Notes under the pieces: model-generated | Databases searched by the model: none | Told to the model about the DNA's origin: nothing | What the model saw: only the letters and a program-made list of their open reading frames with translations | Shown: one piece after another, positions 55,918 to 64,000 of the stretch | Numbering within the stretch: position 1 is the stretch's first letter | Layout of the letters: each line of letters begins with the position of its first letter | Made by a program: the position numbers and the translations under genes | Assembly: GCF_019649055.1 (NCBI RefSeq) | Contig: NW_026570257.1 | Location: 372,001 to 436,000 of the forward strand | DNA length: 64,000 nucleotides | From: Paramacrobiotus metropolitanus | Taxonomy: Eukaryota > Tardigrada > Eutardigrada > Parachela > Macrobiotidae | Reading direction: 5' to 3'

Positions 55918-56863
55918 TTTTCAGTCTTGAAGAAGCAACGCCAGTTACAGCGGAAGTACGTTTGCGCCATTTGTAGAATTTCTGACAGATTTTCACGGCA
56001 TCATCCAAAACGAAATAATTTTGGTATCATTCAGAATTCCCACTATCACAGCAATGAAATAACTGCTCTGGCCTTAATCGAAACAAAATCGAGCATCGGC
56101 GAAACTGCGAAATGCAAAAAGGCATCGAATGCGGAAAATTATTTGTGATGCTACTGGTAGTACTACAAATACACAAATCGTACAACATCACGCAAGCAGA
56201 ATGCAGACTGTCATCATTTACGTTTTGTTGGCAATAATCATATACCGTATTAGCTCATAAGCAGAATGGGGAACTTGCATGCCATGATTTTTTACACGAC
56301 TGCATTACACACACGGATGTAAAAAAACAGTAAATATTATGTCGCGCATTGGCTTCTACACGAAAGTAGCGACTACCGGTATAATACAGTCAGCACAGTG
56401 TATGCCGACAAGAGAAGTATACCGGGTTTAGATTGCCCAAATGCCCACGGGCGTTATGATGGCTAAGCATACGCACGCGGTGTTTTAAGTACTCCCGAAT
56501 ACTTCTATGCAGTCACCTCAGTGGTTTAAATGCGCTTTACGGCAGAATTTAAAGAGGAAAAAGAAGGCTAGTCTGCAAACCAAGATTTTTATGCACTGCA
56601 GCTTTTCATTTAGATAACGTGGCGGAGACTACAGCCAACTCGAACGCTCGTTACTGTCACCCCATAGCAGTAATTCAAGATATTTCCCGGATGAAGTAGA
56701 ACAAAGACGTTACACAAAGCCTAGGAGTAAGTAACAAAACCTGAAAGATACAGTAATGAAACTTGTAAGCTATGTCCGAGGCTGCTCCTGTTTATGCAGA
56801 AAATATTTGCAGGCAAGTTACGGTGAAAAAATGTTAGACATCACCCGTTAGGTGGTTTTATCC
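55918..56863. other. Spacer between R4 and R5
   Basis: No exon recognised on either strand. It should hold the R4 promoter; no specific element was identified. Confidence 0.4.
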
Positions 56864-58651
56864 TTAACGAGAAATAACAGGTGAATCGGGAAACTGAACC
56901 GGGAAGGCTGTGGGTAAAGGCACTGCTTCCACCCAAGCCCATTGTCGGCATACTGGGCAATTTCGCGAATAGGTGGTCAGCCAGGTTGTCAGACATGCTT
57001 TATGTCCACCTGTAAAAGTGGATTCCAATTGAACGATAAGTGCAAACAAACTCCTAAACTTTAGTCCTCGATAGCTATTTATGATATTTGCAGAACCAGT
57101 TAAAACTAGTGCGACTTCTCCGGGTTGCTCGTGATCTTTACCGATCTTTTTTGGAAGTTAAATCGAATGGTGTGAAGTAAAAAGCATCGTTATCTTACCG
57201 TGATTGCACGGTAAAACAATCTTCAGTTCACCGGCGTTGAAAGTTTGTTGGCAAGTCCGACACATTTCATCCGATGGTTCATTGACCGTTACTTGATTGA
57301 GTTCTTCCATCTCCTGCAAGGATAACGGGACGCCGTTGGCTCGAAGATGTTCTTGTTGTTCGGCTTCCTGGAGGCGGGCCATGAAGTTCTCGATAAAACT
57401 CAGGACAAGACGTTGCCGGTACGCCAGCATGCGGGCGATTTCTTGCTCCTCTAGAGCTTCACGAACCTGTAGTCGCATGCTGATATAAAACAACTACTTC
57501 CGTCACGTAATTCGCTACACTGACTCAACGAACCCCATAACCGTGAACGAGGCCTTTATTGCTTAAGCAAAACTGTCAGTGTGTATAAATCTCCACAGGC
57601 GCTACCTTTCCTTTTTCATTTTACATTAGCGTTGCTTACTCTGGCTCGCTCCTCAGCTGCGCGCATTCTGTGTCGGCGTACCAGCCAACGACAACCGCTG
57701 TAAAGCGCAGCGGCACAAACCAACGGAACGAATATCGCGATAAACAAAGTCTTGTCGAAAGATCCCTACTGTCACTACTCGACGAGAACGTCTCTGTGGT
57801 CGTGGAATAATCTAGTGTGTCGATGGGACCTCCATAACGTTGGCTCTGGTCACTGCGCCTGCAATCGCAAAGTTTTATATCAGTTAAAAGCTAAAAAACT
57901 ATTGTTGTTGGAACTTGTTGACATGTAGTCGTACATAGTATAGCGCAAAAAATACCGTACAATTCTGCAATGAAAGCGATCGGGTCAAACTCCGTGGTAG
58001 TCTCAGAATCGGATGCGTCGGTCGATTTCAGCTCTGGGAAACGCTGCAGCTGAGATATGGTCCAATTAGAAAACCCAGGCAATATACCATCATCCTCGTG
58101 AGAGCTTGCTCGAGCGCTTTCCGTAGGCAGCGTGAAGTTTAAGCGATATCTGCACAGTACAAAAATTAACCACTATAGTATCCATCGATCTTTCCTCTAC
58201 GTACTGGACATTCCCATTGATACGATTGCCTGAAGTTCGTATTGATATGACGCATCTCACAAACTCCGTTCAAATAGTTTACGAAACCATCGATTACTCT
58301 TTACAAGATTAACGTCCACGACCGACGAAAGTGCATCCCCGAAAGACCGAAACCTAGTTTCTCCGTACCTTATTTCAGATGATGGATAATAAGCGAATTT
58401 TGTTAACCGCTTCCCTTCCTCATAGCTCACAAAATGCACATCAACTGTTAGTCGGCTTGTTAGTGCTTGGGGAATCGCAACTGGAAACGGTTCTGTTCTG
58501 CTTCTCGTAGGCCAAGCAGTAAGATTGACGCTTCCGTGAGCACCGGGTTTTGTTCGGTCTTCAAAGAGACTGGCCTGTACGATTACGCCGCTGTAACCTT
58601 TAGCCTGTGCGTTGAGGATTTTCTTAGCGAATTCATCGCCGTCAACGCTAT
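56864..58651 (-). pseudogene. PA-TM-RING, array copy R5, 5'-truncated with an out-of-phase TM exon
   Basis: Exons: PA second half 58369-58651 (KGYSGVIVQAS, DVHFVSYEEGK), linker from 58149 to about 57969 (NFTLPTES, FSNWTISQLQ), TM 57625-57858 (helix TLFIAIFVPLVCAAALYSG), RING 57199-57466 (CRTC, PCNH) and RING 56864-57009 (GHKAC, NCPVC). Splice sites and phases equal those of R1/R2 except the TM exon. That exon is 234 nt where the family phase needs one more or two fewer, and its upstream and TM reading frames disagree near 57770-57785. No signal-peptide or first PA exon was found between here and 59.7 kb. Either a decaying copy or a model with one unseen splice. Confidence 0.7.
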
Positions 58652-59724
58652 CTTGGGCAAATTGCCATTTGCGCATTGTTGAGGGCTTCTCTACAGAAAA
58701 ACATTGGTATTACCGGTGAACGAGAATATTGTAGCCGTACAAATAAGATCTGGAATGTTACAGTAATAATGATGAGCATTTCATTGGTGCTAGTTGATGC
58801 GGAAACATCTGAATTTGTACTTGTACGAATCTTCACTTTTATCGTGGATTTCTAGACTGGTTTGGGAAATGTCTAACTGATCTAAAATCATTCTTGCTCT
58901 TGCCCTTGCCCTTGCCCTTCTCCAATGTTTTTCAGCTGAATAAAAATGTGTGCGTACGCGTTGACAATGTGTTACATTGCCGGCTTTCGTTAAGAGTTAA
59001 TTACATAAGCGATCTTAAAGTAATTCGTTAACACCACCAGCACTTCCGATCGTGGTACGGGTGTGTAACCCACTCCACTAGGGACAGCTTAGAAGTTGTC
59101 ATTGCATGGCAGCTCCTGGGTGTCGTTGAACAGCAACGATTATTTTACGGAATTATTAATTCGCCTTTCGGATTAACATTTTGCCGGCGCATCCCACACC
59201 GGCATCACTACGAGTAACACTGCGTCAGCTCACCGGCGCAAGAAATCAACCTCCCACAGCCGTCTCAAGCGACCACGCCCTCGGCGACTGTTTACCGGAG
59301 GACCGGAAATCCCGTCTTACCTAGCAGCATACCGCATCCCGAAAGTAAAGACACATCATTTGGGTAAGCGCAAATAGATTAAACTTTAACATTATACTTA
59401 AGTACAGTACTCAGTCGTGAAAAGATAATTATTGTTTTATCCTCTCACTTTAATAGCAGTATCGGCAATTTGCAACAGCAACCTCCACATTGTTTGTGTG
59501 AACTTAATAAGCAATTATTCCAGTTTTGCTCCCGAATTTTTCCGTGCTGATTATACACTTTACAGTACTATTGTGTGCATTTGATTTTACCGGTATGGTA
59601 TAAGACTTTCTTGACCTGCATTCGTTTTCACTTTGCCAGCAAAACTTTTCTCTCTAAAGAGAGCATTCTTGGCTTGGGAAAGAAACCATTAGCGTTTACA
59701 GTTGAATAGTTTTTCTTGGACAGT
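58652..59724. other. Junction between the RING array and the second retroelement
   Basis: There is a short CTTGCC repeat near 58895-58921. The later part probably includes the leader or LTR of the downstream element, but with only one end in view the LTR cannot be delimited. Confidence 0.4.
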
Positions 59725-61731
59725 ATGGACAAACATCAGAACTTATCCGACACTCTGTCTGCTTATACGAAGGTTGAACTACAGAGTATAGCACAACAGT
59801 ATAAAGTACCGTATAAGCAGGCTGACAACAAGAGCAAACTACAGACAGCAATTGCACATTACATGTGTGCTCAGAATCTGAGCGTAGACGATCTGAAGAA
59901 GATACTGCGCAGGGAGAAAAGCAACAACAACGCATCATCGCAGGCCAACACCACACCAGTTAAGAGCAATCAGACCAACGCGACCGCTGGCTCGGTTGCG
60001 CAGCTGTCAAAGGACAGAGAGGACGCTCTCTCTCCACAACAGCCTAGCACTCTAAACAGTGTGGAGCCTGACAGTGAGCACCTGGTAAACAGTACTCCTG
60101 AGTTGCAGAATGCCTTACAGCAAGCGAATAGACTATATAGTACGTTAACTCAGTATATGCCAGACGCGCAGGGCAGAGCATATCTAGACCAGCTGCTGAT
60201 GGAATCGCATAAGCAGTCATATAACTTCGTTGAACAGCTACATGGAGCGCGGCATGCTGAAGAGATTGCCGCACTGCAGCTACAGCTGCTTGAAGCACGT
60301 AAAGAGCGTGAGAGAGAGAATACAGCTATATTCCCACCGCATCACGCCCATGTACAGTATACTGCCAGTACACCTGATGTAAAGCATACCATTACTGCGG
60401 ATAATAAGAGTACAGTATTACATGATCCAGTTGCATATAATGCTACGAGTACCAGCTCCAATAATAATCTTGCAGATATCGTGAATGCGCTTGCAGCTGT
60501 TAAGCTAGATCATAGTAAACTTTTACCTAAAGATTTCAAAATTGAGGTTTTCAACAACAAGCCTGAATATACGATCAGTAATTTCTTTCAGCAATTTGAG
60601 AGAGTAGCTAGTACATTAGATTGGGACAATAAGCGACGAGTAATCATGCTGCCCAACTATTTAGGCGAAGCGCCGCGAAGATTCTTTGAAGCTGAATGGT
60701 CAACTAACAAAGAGTTGAGTTATGATGCCTGGCGCAATAAACTAGTAACCCGGTATCTCCCTGAAGATTATGCTGACAAGAAGCGACTAGAACTTTCTCG
60801 CAAGTGCTTGAAACCTGGTGATGATGTACAGCAGTTTTTCGATGACATGTTGGTGTTGTTTCAAGAAATCGATAGTCGTATGCCCGAAGAGTATAAGGTA
60901 TCGGAGATTAAGCGTGCTATTTCTGGTATCCCCGAGTACCGTAAAATTCTCATAGCAGCTAACGCCAACTCTGTTACTGAGATTCGTAACATTTTGGGAA
61001 AACTCGCTACAGTAGATTCAACCGAAACAACAGTAAATGTGTCATATGCCAGCCCGCACACACCGGCACCGCGCAATAACCGAGAATACGAGTATCATAA
61101 CCGTAGCGACAGCCGTGACAGGCAACATTATCGGGACAGCAGTTCGTACGACAATAATTGGCGTCAACGGTCACCCAGTCCATACGGCAGACTACAAAAT
61201 ACGAGTAGACATTTCGACCGTTCGCGTTTTAATCAGTATAATCGTATTAGTGACCGCCGCGCACAGTATCAGCCACGTCGGTTCAGCAGAGAGCGAGACC
61301 GCAGCAGGGACTTCAGCCACAATCGTAACAACCGAGATGGTAGAGACGTAAGTGGTAACCGTTACTCACGTGATCGTACTGACGGGCGCAAACCACAACC
61401 TGACAGTACAGGAAGACGTAAGTTCTCACAGGAGCGCTCCGAGTCACGTGACCGCCGCAAGGAAGATTGGAAGAGTAGAATACCTGAGAAAGTGATACAT
61501 TTCGATAGCTACAGGCTGGGAAACGGCAAGCTATTCTGCCCATTCTGTAAAGATTTCAGGCATGGTTTTTCTGAGTGCACGAGAGTCACACCGAATGATG
61601 TACAGTACATACAACAAACGTGTCCAGCTGACATCATCCTCAAAGCAGAACGGCAGTACAACAAGTACATTAAGGGAAACTTAGATGAAATGGGCGAAAC
61701 CTTCTGGACAACACCTCAGGGAAACGCATGA
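59725..61731 (+). CDS. Gag of a second Ty3/gypsy-like element, with SAP-like N-terminus
   Basis: 668 aa from the ATG at 59725. Residues about 10-45 (VELQSIAQQYKVP, NKSKLQTAIAHY) resemble a SAP DNA-binding motif. The capsid domain lies at about 265-440 (FQQFERVASTLDW, FFEAEWSTNKELSYDAW, CLKPGDDVQQFFDDML). Next is an Arg/Asp/Ser-rich tract of about 140 residues, suited to nucleic-acid binding, and a CX2CX4HX4C knuckle (CPFCKDFRHGFSEC). The stop overlaps the next ATG as ATGA. Unrelated in detail to the gag at 36.7 kb. Confidence 0.82.
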   Translation: MDKHQNLSDTLSAYTKVELQSIAQQYKVPYKQADNKSKLQTAIAHYMCAQNLSVDDLKKILRREKSNNNASSQANTTPVKSNQTNATAGSVAQLSKDREDALSPQQPSTLNSVEPDSEHLVNSTPELQNALQQANRLYSTLTQYMPDAQGRAYLDQLLMESHKQSYNFVEQLHGARHAEEIAALQLQLLEARKERERENTAIFPPHHAHVQYTASTPDVKHTITADNKSTVLHDPVAYNATSTSSNNNLADIVNALAAVKLDHSKLLPKDFKIEVFNNKPEYTISNFFQQFERVASTLDWDNKRRVIMLPNYLGEAPRRFFEAEWSTNKELSYDAWRNKLVTRYLPEDYADKKRLELSRKCLKPGDDVQQFFDDMLVLFQEIDSRMPEEYKVSEIKRAISGIPEYRKILIAANANSVTEIRNILGKLATVDSTETTVNVSYASPHTPAPRNNREYEYHNRSDSRDRQHYRDSSSYDNNWRQRSPSPYGRLQNTSRHFDRSRFNQYNRISDRRAQYQPRRFSRERDRSRDFSHNRNNRDGRDVSGNRYSRDRTDGRKPQPDSTGRRKFSQERSESRDRRKEDWKSRIPEKVIHFDSYRLGNGKLFCPFCKDFRHGFSECTRVTPNDVQYIQQTCPADIILKAERQYNKYIKGNLDEMGETFWTTPQGNA

Positions 61732-62738
61732 TGCCGTTCTGGAAAGGAGGTACAGACGGTGTATTACCACCTCCACATACCATAGCAGATGCGACCAAAA
61801 GTACGACTCTGTCAGAATATTTTACAGTAAAGGCACGACCTGGAGAACAAACAGTAACCTATGTATACAGCATCGATATAGAAAAAAGTAAAACGTCTCC
61901 GTATGCAAGTTACGATATGCCTATTACGTGTACACCTACTTATGCACCGACCATAGTAAACGGTCACGAGGTCAGAACACTTTTCGATACCGGTGCAGGC
62001 TGCAGCATTATTAGCGAGAGTCTAGCAAGAGCAATTAATCTTAAATTCTTTCATTTTAAGAAAGGCGCACCTGATTTACATTTCACAACTATTTCGGATC
62101 GATTTAAATGCCCGGAGACATACACAACTAGTACGACTGTAAAAGTGGGAGTAATTGACACCGTACACAAATTCTTTATCGTTTGCGGCCTCCCTAATGA
62201 ATTTATAATCCTTGGTGCTGACTTTTTAAAAGAGCATAAAATAAGTATCAATTTACACCGCGGACAAATTATGTTCGAAAAGCCCGACAGAGTAAAGAAG
62301 TCGTTTTTACCGAAAGATATTCAAGATCGTATGGCTAGAAATTACAACTACTACCCACAAACTTCGTTCAATCATTACAAAGTAACAACCGAAATTGGCC
62401 TTACTCTGACGCTACTACGTACAAAGGGTATCTTACCAGCAATACCTGAAATACCAGAAGTCGTAGTATCTGAAGCACCAGAACCACAAGTAGCGATTAA
62501 TGCACCTGATACGAGTATTGATGTTTTCCCTCCAAATACGAGTACGAATTGTAGTGATTCCGCGTGTGACGATTCTACAGCAAAGGTCACGAACTGCAGC
62601 ACCGCGAATAACGATGGCCACAAAGCGGTTCTACCAGCTTCAGTAGAACCAGCACCACCAGTCACCGTTACTTTGCGAAATACTAGTCTTGTTCATACTG
62701 TTACAGTAACTACCGATACTATACTGATACTATGTTAA
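61728..62738 (+). CDS. Protease region of pol, second element
   Basis: ATG at 61728 overlaps the gag stop (ATGA), -1 to gag; the frame is open from 61689, so either reinitiation or a frameshift could express it. 336 codons. The aspartic protease has FDTGAGCSI and, about 70 residues later, FIILGADFL. A Thr/Pro/Ser-rich spacer follows and the frame ends at TAA 62736-62738, eleven bases after the RT-bearing frame opens. Confidence 0.75.
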   Translation: MMPFWKGGTDGVLPPPHTIADATKSTTLSEYFTVKARPGEQTVTYVYSIDIEKSKTSPYASYDMPITCTPTYAPTIVNGHEVRTLFDTGAGCSIISESLARAINLKFFHFKKGAPDLHFTTISDRFKCPETYTTSTTVKVGVIDTVHKFFIVCGLPNEFIILGADFLKEHKISINLHRGQIMFEKPDRVKKSFLPKDIQDRMARNYNYYPQTSFNHYKVTTEIGLTLTLLRTKGILPAIPEIPEVVVSEAPEPQVAINAPDTSIDVFPPNTSTNCSDSACDDSTAKVTNCSTANNDGHKAVLPASVEPAPPVTVTLRNTSLVHTVTVTTDTILILC

Positions 62739-64000
62739 CGATGACACACCTTCTGTTTTCAAAATCTCGCCTGATATTGTTGATCAGTGTGACTCAGCAA
62801 AAGTAGCTGTACATTCCAATGTATCTTGGTCGCAGTCTCACATTAAACTCGGCAAAAAGTTGAAAATCCCTAAGAAAACCGGTGTAGTCGTACAGTTTAC
62901 GGTACCTGACAGCTATAACGGAGACGCGATTGTCATCGGACAAAAGAATATCTTGTTACAACACTTGGTTGGTGTAGCGAACACCATAGTATCTATTGAA
63001 AATGGAATAGCAAGTACAGTAATTACCAACTTCAGTGACAAACCAGTAACATTAAAGAAAGGCTTGTTAATTGGTTATGTAGAAACACTAGCTGCAGAGG
63101 AACTAGTTGAATGCAACAATCTCCAACCTGGTACGAGTATTAGCCGAGATGAATTAAACGAGCATATAAAAAATCTTAACTTTAACCCAAACTTAACTAC
63201 CGAACAGCGAAACCAGCTAGTGCACCTTTTTGTCAGATATGAAAATGTGTTTCCCTCCAAGTCCCGCCCGCTTGGCTTGTGCTCCGAAGTGACACACGAG
63301 ATCGACACAGGTGACAGCAAACCGATAAAACGGATGCCGTGGCGCACGTCCTTTGCGCATCGTATTGAGATACAGAAACAAGTGGATGAAATGCTAAATA
63401 AGGGAGTAATTAGAAAATCTACGTCGCCCTGGGCCGCTCCAGTAGTATTAGTAAAGAAAAAAGACCCGCATTCAGCATTGCGTTTTTGTGTAGACCTACG
63501 CGGGGTAAATAACGTTACGCACCGGCCGATGTGGCCACTGCCGCGCGTAGATGACGCGATTTCTAGCTTTAGTGGCTCAGTGTATTTTTCATCCCTTGAT
63601 TTTAACTCTGGATTTTGGCAAATCCGGATGAAAGAAAACGATATACCAAAGACAAGTTTCATTACACCCGACGGACAGTATGAATTTTTGAGAATGCCTT
63701 TTGGTCTTTCTGGAGACACCGCTACCTTCCAGAAAGCCATGGATAGTATCTTAGGACACCTAAAGTGGCAATCAGTAATTTGCTATATCGATGATGTTTT
63801 AATAGGTGGCCGCGACTTTACTGAGCACATCAAACTTTTAGAGGAAGTACTAATAGCAGTCACAGCAGCAGGCTTTACCATATCACCGAAAAAGTGCGAA
63901 ATAGGTTTCGAAAAAATTAAATTTTTGGGTCATATTATAAGTAGACACGGTCTTAGCCCTGACCCCGCCAAAATAGCTGCAATATCTGCCTTCCCGCGCC
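62728..64000 (+). CDS. Reverse transcriptase region of pol, second element, cut by the window end
   Basis: This is the +1 frame relative to the protease frame, open from 62728 to the window edge. It contains the pre-RT segment (VVVQFTVPDSYNG), then RT motifs KGVIRKSTSPWAAPVVLV, RFCVDLRGVN, LDFNSGFWQIRM, RMPFGLSGDTATFQ, catalytic YIDD and FLGHIIS. RNase H and integrase, if present, are outside the window. The break from the protease frame at 62728-62738 lies in a short ATACTATACTGATACTATG repeat, compatible with an indel or a frameshift. Confidence 0.82.

Noticed and set aside
57891-58082. Second TM helix in R5 (IAFIAELYGIFCAIL)
   Set aside because: It lies mostly beyond the family donor site (GAATT|GTACGG) and so is intron read-through; the real TM is in the next exon.

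Overview
This is nuclear DNA from a multicellular animal. It has GT-AG introns of tens to a few thousand bases, an E(z)-type SET-domain gene, an EMI/EGF-repeat receptor, an Ig-fold membrane protein, a tandem family of PA-TM-RING ubiquitin ligases, several MITE-like elements and two Ty3/gypsy retroelements. Composition looks moderately AT-rich. A small-genome ecdysozoan such as a tardigrade would fit, but nothing here proves the taxon. All gene models were spliced by eye; phase agreement between exons is the main support.

Layout. 0.2-1.7 kb (-): type II membrane DXD glycosyltransferase, two exons. 4.2-9.8 kb (+): divergent E(z)-like histone methyltransferase, three in-phase exons, with a TTAA-flanked MITE in intron 1. 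10.5-12.0 kb (+): one-pass membrane protein with an Ig-like domain. 13.1-16.6 kb (-): EMI/EGF receptor, eight phase-consistent exons; the signal-peptide exon was not found. 16.6-22.4 kb: no convincing gene; two near-perfect palindromes and a GC-rich LTR-like block. 22.5-22.8 kb (-): exon-like ORF with Q/G/P repeats.

23.0-58.7 kb (-): five head-to-tail PA-TM-RING units, called R1 to R5 here. R1 (467 aa), R2 (438 aa) and R4 (389 aa) have full in-phase models. R3 keeps only a TM exon and two damaged RING exons. R5 lacks the first two exons and has an out-of-phase TM exon. The shared plan is signal peptide, luminal PA domain split over two or three exons, variable linker, TM helix, and a RING-H2 split by an intron at the same codon. 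The RING is conserved while the luminal part diverges, as expected for ligases that share cytosolic output but differ in lumenal or surface recognition (inference).

34.5-35.2 kb: 705-bp foldback MITE with TA ends. 35.54-50.19 kb: the array is split by a very long Ty3/gypsy element of 14.65 kb with 296-bp LTRs that look identical, a 4-bp target duplication and a primer-binding site matching tRNA-Ala. Besides gag, zinc knuckle, protease, RT, RNase H and integrase, it carries four more ORFs after integrase. One encodes tandem winged-helix modules resembling the linker-histone H1/H5 globular domain. Splice-acceptor-like sequences sit just before two of these ORFs, suggesting spliced subgenomic mRNAs. 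None looks like an envelope protein. This is the strongest candidate for something undescribed.

59.7-64.0 kb (+): a second, unrelated Ty3/gypsy element, cut by the window edge: gag with SAP-like N-terminus, RS/RD-rich tail and zinc knuckle, then protease and RT.
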